Shown: positions 16,204 through 26,350, counted from the first letter of the stretch. The stretch is DNA of 64,000 nt from Halorubrum sp. SD626R (GCF_001261915.1 NZ_CVRT01000031.1:1-64000); one strand, 5' to 3'. The notes: a model not told the origin generated them from the letters alone. Made by a program: numbers and translations.

Positions 16204-16887
16204 TCAGAACGTACGGCTGGAACGCTCTTTATCGGTGAGAGTCGGATAGAAAGCGTGGAGATCTATATCTTGGTACAGACGCTCATCCATATCATCGACC
16301 ACCGTAACACATCGATCGGCCATGTTCATCAGATCGTCCCAGTCGGAGATGTACAGGATCTCCAGAGGTGAATGAAGGAAACTATGCCGCTGAGTTTTCA
16401 CCCTCTTCACCTTATCGTGGCCAAGCAGTCCTGTCTCATCCATCAAATGGGCCTTGTCCGCTAGTGAAGCCCTTCTACCGTCCAGCCACTCCATTATCTG
16501 GGTTCCATACGGCACCTCACTATTCTCATCCAAAGCCCGATCACGATTCTCCAACATCCATTCAACAATCTTAGCGCCCTCCTCCGTTTCATTCTGGAGA
16601 TGATGGAAGCAGAGAATCGAGACGCCTGCCTCAAAATAGCTGACGGTCAAGCTGTGGATCTCGTAAGTTTTCAATCCGACACCGCCGAAACTGAACTCCA
16701 TCGGCAGATCATCATCTTCCGCCTCCTCCCTCTGCTCCCGCAGCTCACCGTGTAACCGGTGAATCTCATTATGAAATCCATCGAGAAAAGCCAGTGAAAG
16801 CGCGTTCTTCACGTCGTGCGGCATATCACTCGTATGCCAGTCCTCCGAGTAACGGTCGTCATCACCGACAATCTGGGAGAAATCCAT
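16204..16887 (-). CDS. Putative HEPN-like protein
   Basis: A 227-residue protein that is mostly helical. It has KTQRHSFLHSPLEILY (motif R-x4-H, near residue 175) close to the C-terminus, after long helices such as DVKNALSLAFLDGFHNEIH and FEAGVSILCFHHLQNET. A helical bundle with R-x4-H is the signature of HEPN ribonucleases, but a single short motif is weak evidence. ATG at 16887 (MDFSQIVGDDD) is preferred over 16914. It lies within the same island as the TIGR02391 protein. It could also be an unrelated helical protein. Confidence 0.4.
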   Translation of the reverse strand: MDFSQIVGDDDRYSEDWHTSDMPHDVKNALSLAFLDGFHNEIHRLHGELREQREEAEDDDLPMEFSFGGVGLKTYEIHSLTVSYFEAGVSILCFHHLQNETEEGAKIVEWMLENRDRALDENSEVPYGTQIMEWLDGRRASLADKAHLMDETGLLGHDKVKRVKTQRHSFLHSPLEILYISDWDDLMNMADRCVTVVDDMDERLYQDIDLHAFYPTLTDKERSSRTF

Positions 16888-17086
16888 ACAATCCGAGTCA
16901 AAGCCTACCCACAAAAAGGAACCTGCCTCTTCGCCTCTAAGAGTGATACCTGTGAGTCTTTCAGGCCTCCTCCGGATTCACCTCTCTTGATCCGTTAATT
17001 CGTAGTAGACCTCGAAGGCCTGACTCACCAAGTTGTCGTGCGGATTCACCTCCTGTCGATGTCTCTAAATCTGGATGAAGGACTGA

Positions 17087-18025
17087 TCTGCTCTGTTGAA
17101 TCCGCAGAAGGCGTCGGGATAGCGTCGCTCTGAAGGTGGAAGCGAAGCGGAAGAGCCGAATGTGTCCAGTCCCCTCTTCCGCTTCGTTAAGTAAGCCGCG
17201 TCGCTGGCTCAAAAACGCTGTGCCGCCACTCCAACGGCGGTGAGTGATCCGACTGGCTACAGATTTCCCGGCTGGAAGCATGTCACGCTCCACTTTTTTG
17301 CGGGTTCATATGGGTGCGACGTACCGCGAGATTGTCGACTGGGCGAGTGAAATGGATCGGGTTTGTGGACTGTTACAGCTCGCTCGAACGGCATTTCCCG
17401 CACCCTCAACGCTGTACCGGTCGTTTGAGAGGGTGCCCATGTCTGTGTGGCGTGGCTTCCTCCGTGAGTCTGCGACCATCTGCGATCCGGGCTCGCACGG
17501 AGCCATTGATACAACGTTCTTCGACCGCGAAACGGCATCGAGACACTACCAACACCGCTCGGATCGCCGCATACGGACGCTCAAAACGACGGCGCTCGTC
17601 GATACAGATTCGTGTGCCATCCTCGATCTTCACTGCTCGGCACACTGGCCTCACGACACCCAAACTGGCCGTCGAGTTGCCCTTCGTAACACCGACAAAA
17701 CCGAGAGTCTCGCCGGCGACAAAGGCTATGACGACCAATCTCTCCGGGACGCCCTCCGTCTAGCGGGAGTCCGGCCCTTGCTGCGTCACCGGTTGTTCGC
17801 TGCGTACGATCACGCCCACAACGCACGGTTGGTAGCGAGCTATACGGCCAGCGGTGGATGGCCGAGACCGCCTTTTCGGCTATCAAGCGTCGGTTCGGCC
17901 CCGCTGTCCACCCTCGCGCTTGGTACCGCGAGTTCCGTGAACTCGTGTTGACCGCCGCAGTCTACAACCTCGAACAAGCTCTCAAACAGTAATCCCCGCG
18001 CCGTCATCGGATTCAACAAAGCAGA
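17087..18025. mobile_element. Decayed IS5-family insertion sequence
   Basis: An element of about 940 bases. Its ends at 17087-17104 and 18008-18025 are inverted copies of TCTGCTCTGTTGAATCCG with one mismatch. It encloses a broken IS5-type transposase gene. No direct target duplication is evident. It lies 88 bases before the start of the large methylase gene, so its insertion may have altered that gene's promoter. Confidence 0.7.
17162..17992 (+). pseudogene. IS5-family transposase with three lesions
   Basis: The original reading starts at the GTG at 17162 (SSPLFRFVK). It hits TAA at 17192-17194 and continues as AASLAQK to WKHVTLH. It then needs a frameshift in the T run near 17297 to reach HMGATYREIVDWAS. 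The middle block is well preserved: GAIDTTFFDRETASRHYQ, TALVDTDSCAILDLHC, and GDKGYDDQSLRD. A second frameshift near 17830 is needed to reach YGQRWMAETAFSAIKRR and the end, NLEQALKQ. The DDE residues are all present, but no intact frame exists, so the element cannot move by itself. Confidence 0.8.
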
Positions 18026-18113
18026 AGAGAAAAAAGCTCTAGATTTCGCTTTGGACGTGCGTTTTGTTTCTCAGCACACGCGAGAAAGTACAGAAGAATA
18101 ATAAATCAACAGA

Positions 18114-21100
18114 ATGTTGCTCTTCTTAATGCCTATCGGGTTCCTTGAGTCGGCAACACCACGCCCATGGAAGTCAGATCGGGTTAGTGCCGACTGCGAA
18201 CTCTATCTCGGGGAGGGATCCAATGCCCTCGAAGTGGTTGTTACTGAACGTGACGACCGGCCGCAAAAAAACTGGCTACAGCAGCTCTACACAGACCGCC
18301 GGAATCAGCGAATCAACCCGATTCTCGTTGTCGTGCTTCGAGATGACGGCCAGACAGTCGACATCATCGGACCCGCCGGGGAGAATCCAGATGTTAAGCG
18401 CGATCTCGAAACATCACAGGTAGAGCGAATCTGCGAATCGGCTCTCGATCGACCGGACCATCACGCCGCACAACGCTTCCTTAGCGCCGTCTTAGCCCAA
18501 ATTGATGAGGAGTTAGTCGGTCTTCGCAACCAGGGCCTTCTTTCGACACACGAACTGAAAACCGGAGTACCCGATCGTGCCGATTGGAACGATGCTGTTA
18601 GTCGAGCCGAAGGACTACTTGATGAAAAAGGCCGAGACCTAGTTGAAGGGCTCGGCTACGAGATTGAACGACTTCAGGACCACAGTTACATTCTCAAGGA
18701 CACGAGTGATGGTCGAGAACAGGCGGTTGCCGTCTTCCTGAACGAGGACGAGTCCTTTGACCACGCACAGGACCGTTTCACCGGTCAAACACCGGTCTCG
18801 TACGCGCTCAGCGAAGCAGATACGAAGAACTTGGACTACGTCATCGCCAGCTCTGAGAGCCGTCTGCGACTATACACTACAAACCCTGATGCTGGGTTTG
18901 GTTCTCGTGGTCGAACAGACACCTTCGTCGAGGTCAACACTGACTTACTCACTGACGACAACGCGGGTTACCTATCGCTGCTGTTCTCGTCAGGGGCTCT
19001 CCAGAAGGAAGGATCGCTCCACGAGATCATGGCCGACTCGAAGGATTACGCTGCTGAGTTGGGTCGACGTCTTCGTGAGCGAATCTATGATGACGTTATT
19101 CCCGACCTTGCTGAGGCTATTGCCCACGCCCGCGATCTCGAGGACCCCACGAAGGACGAGTTGGACGAGACCTACCGGATGGCGCTGATCAAGCTCTACC
19201 GGCTTCTGTTCATCGCGTACGCTGAGGACGAAGGGTTCCTCCCGCGGCACAATCCTCGGTACGAGCGTCGTTCACTGAAAGCGAAGGCCCACGAACTTCA
19301 CGACCTTCGGCAGGAGGGGATTGAGTTCGATGAGCGGTCGACGACACACTGGGACGACGTGATGGAACTCGCCCGAGCGATTCACGACGGCCACTCTGAG
19401 TGGAGTCTGCCCGAGTACAACGGGCGACTGCTCTCATCTGACGAGGACATCTCGGAAGCGGGGGCTAAGCTGGCCGAAATTGAACTGACTGACGACCAGT
19501 TCGGACCGGTGCTGGCGAACCTGCTCATCGACGAGTCTGAGGCCGACGACATAGAGGGCCCAGTCGACTTCCGCAACATCGGCGTCAGGGAATTTGGTGT
19601 CATCTACGAGGGGCTGCTCGAGTCTGAACTCTCGCTAGCTGATCAGGACCTAACCGTCGACGACGAAGGACACTACACGCCGGTCGACCCGACGGGTCAG
19701 CAAGAGTTAGGCGAGAACGATTCAGACGTCGTTGTTGAGCAGGGCGAAGTATACCTCCACGGTCAGTCCGGTGAACGAAAAGCCACCGGGACGTACTACA
19801 CCAAGACCCGGTTCGTCGAGCACCTTCTCGACAACTCACTCGAACCGGCACTAGATGACCACCTCGAACGGCTGGACCGACTGCGCGAGGAGGAAGGTCG
19901 AACAGCGGCCGCGAAGGCGTTCTTCGACTTCCGTGTCTCTGACATTGCGATGGGATCGGGGCATTTCCTCGTCGGCGCCGTCGACCGCATCGAGAACCGT
20001 CTGATGAAATATCTGACTCGGGACGATGTACACCTTCCGCAGGTCGAGGAGGAACTCGATCGCCTGCGCGACGCCGCCGAGGACGCCTTCGAGAGTAGTG
20101 AGGAAATGCCCGAGGTTGAACGTAGCCAGCTCCTTCGGCGGCAAGTCGCTCGTCGATGTATCTACGGCGTCGACGTGAACGACCTCTCGACAGAGCTGGC
20201 GCGACTCTCACTGTGGGTACACACGTTCGTTCCGGGACTTCCGCTGGCGTTCCTCGACTACAACCTCACCACGGGCGACTCACTGGCTGGCATCGGCACG
20301 CTGGACGAGGTGAGCGACATCCTCGACGTCGATCAGACGAATCTTGGGATGTTCATGGGCGGATCAAGCGTGATGAAAGAAATTGAAGACGCCATCGACG
20401 ATTTGGGGAGTTTCGCGGACGCTGACGCTCAACAGGTCGCTAAGGCTCGGGAGACGCGCGAGGAGATCCGGGACCAACTTGAGGAGACCCGTGCGGCGTT
20501 CGACATTCTGGCGGCCTCACGAATCGACGACGAAATTGACCCCGAAGTGGTTAACGACGACGACGGGGTGAATCTGCTAGAATCGGACGAGTACGAAACT
20601 GCACAGGATGTATTGGCAGCGACCAGCCCGCTACACTTTCCGGCCGCGTTCCCCGAAGTATTTAACGGTAATAACCCCGGATTCGACGTCCTCCTTGGGA
20701 ATCCACCGTGGGATGAATCCACCTTGGAAGACAAAGAGTTCTGGGCTAGGTACATCCCCGGTTTTCAGGGCAAGTCTGAGCAGAAACAGGAAGAGGCAAG
20801 ACAAAGACTGCTGGAGCGACGGCCAGGACTGGAAGCAGAGCTCAAACGCGAGAAGAATGAGAAAAGACAGAGAAGTACTATCCTGAAGAACGGCCCGTAT
20901 GGCGGTAATAGTTCGGGAGGTTCTGCTCCGGAGATGTACATCGCTTTCTCGTGGAGATTCAAGCATCTTGTTGGCGACCGAGGGCACGTAGGTATTATTG
21001 TTCCCCGAGGAGCGTTCTCTGGGGACAACACTTCAGACTTCAGAGAGAAACTTTTCGACACCACCACGGTAGACGACCTGACTTTCCTAGTCAACACAAA

Positions 21101-22235
21101 CGAGTGGGTTTTTGAAGGGATTCATGGCCAGATGACAATTACGCTGGCATCTTATCACAACTCTGGGGATCCGGGTGAGAAACTGCCCCTTCGAGGACCG
21201 TATTACGACGAAGAAGAGTACGAGGAGGGAATACAGAGAGATCCCCATTACTTCAGTATAGAGGACATTCGAAGTTGGACTACATCTTCGGTTGTCCCAC
21301 TTCCGCCAAGCGACGAGGCAAGTGAAGCGTTTGAACAACTCGTTTCACACCCCAAGTTTAGCTACGGCGGTGGTGACTGGAAACCAGTTCCTGTTACCCC
21401 GCTTAAGCTCGCTCCGTACGAAGACGAAGAATTGGACGACGGAACTACGCTTCTTCACCGTTCAGACCAACCGCCGGAAGAGGATTTCCTACCCGTGTTA
21501 GGTGGAAAGGCGTTTGATTTCTGGTCAGTTGATGTGTCTAAGGCAACTGTCTGGACTGATCCTGATCTGATATTTGATTATCTTCAGGAAAAAAGAGAAA
21601 ACTCGTACCGCATTGGCAGTCGCTCTCCCTTCTCAGAGATGCCCGAGGAATGGATTCACAATAAATCGACACTTCCATGCTATAGTGCTCGTGTCGTATT
21701 CCGCGATTCTACGAACAAAACTAATACGAGAACTGTGTTGCCGGCGCTTGCCCCACCAAATATAATTTTACTTGACACTTCCCCATATCTGGTTTGGCCA
21801 CGGGGTGATGAGAAAGATCAAGCGTACCTGATGGGGATTATGGGATCTATCCCCTTCGATTGGTGCGCAAGACGGTTCGTTGAAAACCATGTGAGCTTCT
21901 ACCTTCTCAACGGATTACCGGTCCCGCGCCCAGGACGTGAAAGCCGTTTGTGGTCTCGGATGGTGGAACTGTCCGGAGCCCTTGCGGCAACTGATGAGCG
22001 GTTTCGGGAGTGGGCTGACGCGGTCGGGGTCTCCTGTACTGCTCACAGCAAAGATGAGCGCGAGGAGATGATGCAAGAGATCGACGCCCTCTCAGCGCAT
22101 CTCTACGGCCTGAGCCGTGAGAATCTTCAGGTCGTCTTCGAGACATTCCACGAGAACTGGGACCACGAGTCCCGTATGAATGCGGTGCTCGAACACTATG
22201 ATGAGTGGGCCGAGCGACTGGAGAGTGAAGAATGA
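18114..22235 (+). CDS. Large Eco57I/PglX-type N6-adenine DNA methyltransferase
   Basis: A 1373-residue protein. The methylase core has the AdoMet motif DIAMGSGHF (610-618), preceded by the typical TGTYYTKTRFVEHLL block, then IYGVDVNDLSTELARLSLW. The catalytic NPPW lies at 863-866 (LLGNPPWDEST). The first 500 residues are a helical region common to this class, with RLLFIAYAEDEGFLP. The C-terminal 400 residues look like a target-recognition domain plus helices. No clear nuclease motif is visible in it. It overlaps the helicase gene by four bases (ATGA), so the two work together. It most resembles methylases of type IIG/ISP, BREX and DISARM-like systems, but the other BREX or DISARM genes are missing. 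The start is close to the IS5 remnant and may not be original. Confidence 0.85.
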   Translation: MLLFLMPIGFLESATPRPWKSDRVSADCELYLGEGSNALEVVVTERDDRPQKNWLQQLYTDRRNQRINPILVVVLRDDGQTVDIIGPAGENPDVKRDLETSQVERICESALDRPDHHAAQRFLSAVLAQIDEELVGLRNQGLLSTHELKTGVPDRADWNDAVSRAEGLLDEKGRDLVEGLGYEIERLQDHSYILKDTSDGREQAVAVFLNEDESFDHAQDRFTGQTPVSYALSEADTKNLDYVIASSESRLRLYTTNPDAGFGSRGRTDTFVEVNTDLLTDDNAGYLSLLFSSGALQKEGSLHEIMADSKDYAAELGRRLRERIYDDVIPDLAEAIAHARDLEDPTKDELDETYRMALIKLYRLLFIAYAEDEGFLPRHNPRYERRSLKAKAHELHDLRQEGIEFDERSTTHWDDVMELARAIHDGHSEWSLPEYNGRLLSSDEDISEAGAKLAEIELTDDQFGPVLANLLIDESEADDIEGPVDFRNIGVREFGVIYEGLLESELSLADQDLTVDDEGHYTPVDPTGQQELGENDSDVVVEQGEVYLHGQSGERKATGTYYTKTRFVEHLLDNSLEPALDDHLERLDRLREEEGRTAAAKAFFDFRVSDIAMGSGHFLVGAVDRIENRLMKYLTRDDVHLPQVEEELDRLRDAAEDAFESSEEMPEVERSQLLRRQVARRCIYGVDVNDLSTELARLSLWVHTFVPGLPLAFLDYNLTTGDSLAGIGTLDEVSDILDVDQTNLGMFMGGSSVMKEIEDAIDDLGSFADADAQQVAKARETREEIRDQLEETRAAFDILAASRIDDEIDPEVVNDDDGVNLLESDEYETAQDVLAATSPLHFPAAFPEVFNGNNPGFDVLLGNPPWDESTLEDKEFWARYIPGFQGKSEQKQEEARQRLLERRPGLEAELKREKNEKRQRSTILKNGPYGGNSSGGSAPEMYIAFSWRFKHLVGDRGHVGIIVPRGAFSGDNTSDFREKLFDTTTVDDLTFLVNTNEWVFEGIHGQMTITLASYHNSGDPGEKLPLRGPYYDEEEYEEGIQRDPHYFSIEDIRSWTTSSVVPLPPSDEASEAFEQLVSHPKFSYGGGDWKPVPVTPLKLAPYEDEELDDGTTLLHRSDQPPEEDFLPVLGGKAFDFWSVDVSKATVWTDPDLIFDYLQEKRENSYRIGSRSPFSEMPEEWIHNKSTLPCYSARVVFRDSTNKTNTRTVLPALAPPNIILLDTSPYLVWPRGDEKDQAYLMGIMGSIPFDWCARRFVENHVSFYLLNGLPVPRPGRESRLWSRMVELSGALAATDERFREWADAVGVSCTAHSKDEREEMMQEIDALSAHLYGLSRENLQVVFETFHENWDHESRMNAVLEHYDEWAERLESEE

Positions 22236-25200
22236 CCAGGCCAGAGTTCATCGACAATCGTGAGGGAAACACCCTCGCCGTGGCCATCAATGAATACATC
22301 GACGACCTGCGGGAGAAGATGGGTCCAGAGCCCAACCTGGACATCGCGACGGGCTATTTCAACCCCCGCGGCTACTTCGAAGTAGCCGACGCCCTCGACC
22401 AAGTCGGTGAGGTTCGTCTCCTGTTGGGCGCACAACCAGACCAGAAGGACACCGAGCGCTGGCGCCAGCCGGGCGAGCCACGTGGCGAGGACTACAACCA
22501 GAAACGCCTCGAGGAATCGCTCAAGACTCTCGATCGGAACCTCGACCAGGACCGGGACCTGTTGGGGTTCTCTCGACGGATCGACAGCCGGCTCCAGCAA
22601 CTCGTCGACTTCCTGCGGAGTGATGATGTCAAAGTCAGGCGCTACGAGGAGCGATTCCTTCATGGGAAAGCGTATCTCTTCTCCCACGATCAGGGCACTC
22701 TGGTTGGTTCCTCCAACTTCACGGGTGCAGGTCTGACCTCGAACATGGAGTTGAACGTCGGCCAGTACAGCCCCTCTGTGACGGGGCAGGTCAACGAGTG
22801 GTTCGAGGACATCTGGGCCGACGCCGAGCCCTACGACCTAGCGTCGATCTACGAAGAACGGTTCGAACCCTACGACCCGTACCTCATCTACCTGCGCGTC
22901 CTCTATGAACGCTACGGCGACGAACTCGAGGAGGAAGCCGAGGACGACGGCGCGATCAACCTAACCAACTTCCAGCAGGACGGGGTTCGCCGCGCTGAAC
23001 GATTCCTCGACGAACACAACGGTGTGGTCGTCGCCGACGAGGTCGGCCTCGGGAAGACCTACATCGCCGGGAAGCTCCTCGAGAAGACGGTCAACGAGAA
23101 CCGCCAACGCGCGCTGGTGGTGGCGCCAGCCTACCTCCGTGACGGGATGTGGGAGTCGAAGGCCCCAGAGTGGGGCGTCCAGTTCGAGACACTCTCGTAC
23201 TCTGAGCTGCGGAACGAGCGCCAGCTTGGTGGTGACCGATCGTACTTGGACCTGGACAAAGAGGAGTACCAACTCGTCATCATCGACGAGGCACACGCGT
23301 TCCGCAACCCCGGTACACAGCAGGCCGACGCGCTTAGACAGCTCTTGCGTGACGACCCGCCCAAGGATGTCGTGATGCTCACGGCGACGCCGGTGAACAA
23401 CTCGCTGTGGGACCTCTACTACCTCTTGTACTATTTCATCAAGAACGACGCAGCGTTTGCCTCCGAGGGAATTCGATCGCTGCGTGACCGGTTCAAACAC
23501 GCACAGTCGGAGGACCCCTCAGACCTGAGCCCTGATCTCTTATTTGATGTTCTCGACGAGACGACCGTTCGTCGGACCCGTCGATTTATTCGGGAACACT
23601 ACGAGAACGCCACTCTCCCCAATGGCGAGGGCGGTGAAGTTAGGATCACCTTCCCTGAATCACAACCCCGGCGTATCGACTACGACTTCAGCGACACATT
23701 CGGGGACGCGTTCTTCGAAGATGTCGCAGAGGGGTTGGCGGCCGGGGATCGTGACGAGTCAGAGCTCTCGCTAGCACGATACCGCCCCTCGTACTATCTT
23801 GAGGGCGAGGAAGACGCTTCAGAGCTGTCGCTGGTCGGGTTACTCAGAACGGGCTTGTTGAAGCGCTTCGAATCTTCGAGCAAAGCGTTCGCTAACACGC
23901 TAGAGCGGATGATCAATCAGAATCGGGCTGCGCTGAATCTTCTCAATAATGGGATGTTCCCAAAGCCCGATGCGATCGAAGAGTGGGTCGAGGCCGACAG
24001 CGATGAGGCACTCGATGAGGCTTTTGACCAAGCAGACAACCAAACAGCATACAATCTCGGTGCGACAGAAACGGAAGTTGAGGAGTTCCGTCAGGACCTC
24101 AAAGCCGACTTGGAAATCCTACAAGGGTGGTACGAGCGCGTGAGTGTTGTCACGCAAGAGCAAGACGAAAAGCTCGATACCCTCGGCGAGACGCTCGTCG
24201 ATATCGTTGAGGACGCCGAAGAAGATGCGGGGACAGATCCCGAACTCGAGGTAGAGGAGGCGTTCCAGCAGAATCGGAAGGTCATCATCTTCTCGTACTA
24301 CGCCGACACCGTCGAGTGGATTCTGGACTACTTAGAAGAGCGCGTCCAGAACGACGATACCCTATCTTGCTACGAGGGACGGATCGCTGGCGTTACTGGG
24401 GACGGATCAGTTCGAGGCATCACGAGAGAGGACGCAGTTCACGGCTTTGCCCCCGACTCCGCAGATGCGCCAGCGGGCGTCGGAGACCAGTACGATATAC
24501 TCGTTACAACTGACGTGCTCGCCCAGGGGGTCAACCTCCAACAGGCCCGCAACGTAATCAACTACGACCTGCCGTGGAATCCGATGCGTGTCGTCCAGCG
24601 GAATGGCCGGATTGACCGGATCAATTCGCCACACCCCGAGATATTCCCGATGACGTTCTTCCCAGAAGACCGCCTCGACGATCTATTAGAACTTGAGCTC
24701 CGCGTTCGACGCAAAGTGACACAAGCCGCTCGATCCATTGGCCTTGACAGCCAGGTAATTCCGGATATGGATACGATGCAGCAGAATTTCTCTGACCGAG
24801 TCGATGATATCGAATCGATTCGTGAAGAAGATGAAGAAGTCTACGAGAAAGGCGGTGGCAAAGCAGCTGCGTACTCCGGCGAAGAGTATCGTCAGGAGCT
24901 TCGCGAAGGTCTGGAAGACCGGGGAGACCAGATCACGTCGCTCCCGTGGGCAGCAGGATCCGGATTCCGTGGTGAGAATCCTGGCTACTTCTTCTGTGCT
25001 CGGGTAGGGGATGAAATGTTCATGCGATTCGTTCCGGACAACGATGAAACAGAAATAATCGATGACACGCTCACCTGTCTCCAGCGGATCGACTGCGACC
25101 GCGATACCCCGCGTGAACTTCCAAACGAATTCAAAGAAGGCGTCTACGGCGCGTGGGAGGATGCGAAGGTGGACATCTGGCAGCAGTGGCAAGAACAGAC

Positions 25201-25576
25201 TGATCCGCGTAGTGTTCAGCCAGATGTTCCGAAGGCATTCCGAGAGGCAATTGAGCAAGTTCGGGACCATTGGCCCTCAGAACTAACCCAGAACCGTCAA
25301 GAAGAGCTTATCGATTCACTGGGAGCTCCATGGCCCCAGCAGTACGAGCGCGAGATGAGAGAGCTAGTTCGCGATGAAGGATTAGAGGGTGAAGAGAAAA
25401 CGCGTGAAATTGTCGACAAGGCTGATGACCTCGGCCTCCAACCCTATGACGCCCCTGAGCCATTGCCACCAATCCGGGAGGAAGAGGTCAAGCTGATCTG
25501 CTGGATGGCCGTTGCTCCAGAACAGACCGATGAAGATGAGAGTGGACCAACGCTAGTCTCGCAGTCGACGCTATAG
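22232..25576 (+). CDS. PLD-nuclease-like domain fused to SNF2-type helicase
   Basis: A 1114-residue protein. The N-terminus is a phospholipase-D-like domain with one HKD motif: His144 and Lys146 in FLHGKAY, then GSSN at 159-162. Such domains act as nucleases in several defence systems. A SNF2/superfamily-2 motor follows: the Q-like region LTNFQQDGVRRA, Walker A GLGKT at 272-276, DEAH at 352-355, and TATPVNNSLWDLYY. Its second lobe has VTTDVLAQGVNLQQA and QRNGRIDR at 789-796. The last 300 residues are unassigned. Translation is coupled to the methylase. Inference: a two-component, ATP-driven restriction or exclusion system in which methylation marks self and the PLD domain cuts. It could instead be a non-cutting DNA translocase. 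Confidence 0.85.
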   Translation: MTRPEFIDNREGNTLAVAINEYIDDLREKMGPEPNLDIATGYFNPRGYFEVADALDQVGEVRLLLGAQPDQKDTERWRQPGEPRGEDYNQKRLEESLKTLDRNLDQDRDLLGFSRRIDSRLQQLVDFLRSDDVKVRRYEERFLHGKAYLFSHDQGTLVGSSNFTGAGLTSNMELNVGQYSPSVTGQVNEWFEDIWADAEPYDLASIYEERFEPYDPYLIYLRVLYERYGDELEEEAEDDGAINLTNFQQDGVRRAERFLDEHNGVVVADEVGLGKTYIAGKLLEKTVNENRQRALVVAPAYLRDGMWESKAPEWGVQFETLSYSELRNERQLGGDRSYLDLDKEEYQLVIIDEAHAFRNPGTQQADALRQLLRDDPPKDVVMLTATPVNNSLWDLYYLLYYFIKNDAAFASEGIRSLRDRFKHAQSEDPSDLSPDLLFDVLDETTVRRTRRFIREHYENATLPNGEGGEVRITFPESQPRRIDYDFSDTFGDAFFEDVAEGLAAGDRDESELSLARYRPSYYLEGEEDASELSLVGLLRTGLLKRFESSSKAFANTLERMINQNRAALNLLNNGMFPKPDAIEEWVEADSDEALDEAFDQADNQTAYNLGATETEVEEFRQDLKADLEILQGWYERVSVVTQEQDEKLDTLGETLVDIVEDAEEDAGTDPELEVEEAFQQNRKVIIFSYYADTVEWILDYLEERVQNDDTLSCYEGRIAGVTGDGSVRGITREDAVHGFAPDSADAPAGVGDQYDILVTTDVLAQGVNLQQARNVINYDLPWNPMRVVQRNGRIDRINSPHPEIFPMTFFPEDRLDDLLELELRVRRKVTQAARSIGLDSQVIPDMDTMQQNFSDRVDDIESIREEDEEVYEKGGGKAAAYSGEEYRQELREGLEDRGDQITSLPWAAGSGFRGENPGYFFCARVGDEMFMRFVPDNDETEIIDDTLTCLQRIDCDRDTPRELPNEFKEGVYGAWEDAKVDIWQQWQEQTDPRSVQPDVPKAFREAIEQVRDHWPSELTQNRQEELIDSLGAPWPQQYEREMRELVRDEGLEGEEKTREIVDKADDLGLQPYDAPEPLPPIREEEVKLICWMAVAPEQTDEDESGPTLVSQSTL

Positions 25577-25654
25577 CATCTTGACGTGGATAGAAAGACC
25601 CCGGCCTAGGCAGCTGGCAACCTGAGCGAGTCCACTGCCCTAATATGAAATTAG

Positions 25655-26350
25655 TTAGACTTCCTCAGTAAAAATCTCCAGTTCAGCCCTATCATACCCG
25701 TACTTCGCCATCGCCTGCTCGACCTTCCGAACGCAGTCGTTCGCAGAGAAGTTGGTCTCCACGTAGAGATTGGTGTCCGGAATCTGCCGGGGCTTGAACA
25801 GGTCCGACTGCCGACCCTCCTCCACGAAGTAGCTCCGCGTCCGGCCGTCGATCTCGGTGATGCGCTCATGATCATCAACGTCGCGAAGGATCGTCGCGAC
25901 CCCCACCGTCAGCGCGTCCGCCCAACTGTCGACGTCGTGCATCTCACCGAGGATTTTGATCACCGAGGGCGTTGTGCCGGTATAGTCGTCGACATCGGTG
26001 AACTCGCTTGACGTTGACTCCGCGGCGAGGTCCTCGCGACTGACGTTCCGGAGGAGCATGTTGACCGTCTCAGCGAACTCCTGATATGCGCCCTGGAGGA
26101 AGACGAACTTCTCGCTCTGTTTGTCGTAGGCGTATCGCTCGGCGACCGCGTGGACGCCGCGCTCGGCGGTGGAGAGGGTCTTGTCGGGGTTCGGCGTCCA
26201 CATGTCGAGCAGTTCGATGTCGCGGTTGCCCCGGCTGTACTGGCGGAGGGTGTTCTCGATGTCGGTGGACTTGCCGATCTTGATGTCCATGATTTTGAGC
26301 CCGGAGTATTCGAGGTGAGAAATCCGAATCGCATAGACCACTTCTCTCAT
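25655..26350 (-). CDS. T5orf172/GIY-YIG-like nuclease family protein
   Basis: A 231-residue protein from the ATG at 26350. The first 100 residues fit the T5orf172 branch of the GIY-YIG fold: VVYAIRI (GIY-equivalent strand), MDIKIGKSTD (YIG equivalent), NTLRQYSRGN, and the helix AERGVHAVAERYAY with a candidate catalytic Glu. The C-terminal 100 residues form a second module containing GRTRSYF and IPDTNLYVETNFSANDCV, which I cannot name. It is convergent with the methylase/helicase pair (78-base gap) and divergent from the serine recombinase. It could be an accessory nuclease of that system or part of the mobile unit. Confidence 0.6.
   Translation of the reverse strand: MREVVYAIRISHLEYSGLKIMDIKIGKSTDIENTLRQYSRGNRDIELLDMWTPNPDKTLSTAERGVHAVAERYAYDKQSEKFVFLQGAYQEFAETVNMLLRNVSREDLAAESTSSEFTDVDDYTGTTPSVIKILGEMHDVDSWADALTVGVATILRDVDDHERITEIDGRTRSYFVEEGRQSDLFKPRQIPDTNLYVETNFSANDCVRKVEQAMAKYGYDRAELEIFTEEV

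Noticed and set aside
19600..20211. Long minus-strand frame inside the methylase gene
   Set aside because: Arginine-rich composition typical of an antisense shadow in GC-rich DNA. The methylase frame on the plus strand has clear motifs.
22961..23500. Minus-strand frame inside the helicase gene
   Set aside because: Shadow of the helicase motor domain; no domain of its own.
24686..25270. 194-codon minus-strand frame inside the helicase C-terminus
   Set aside because: The plus-strand reading frame continues unbroken through this region and fits the gene. The minus frame shows no motif.
18114..25576. Complete BREX or DISARM system
   Set aside because: Only the methylase and a helicase are present. 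No PglZ phosphatase, BrxC, DrmA or DrmB genes lie within reach on either side.
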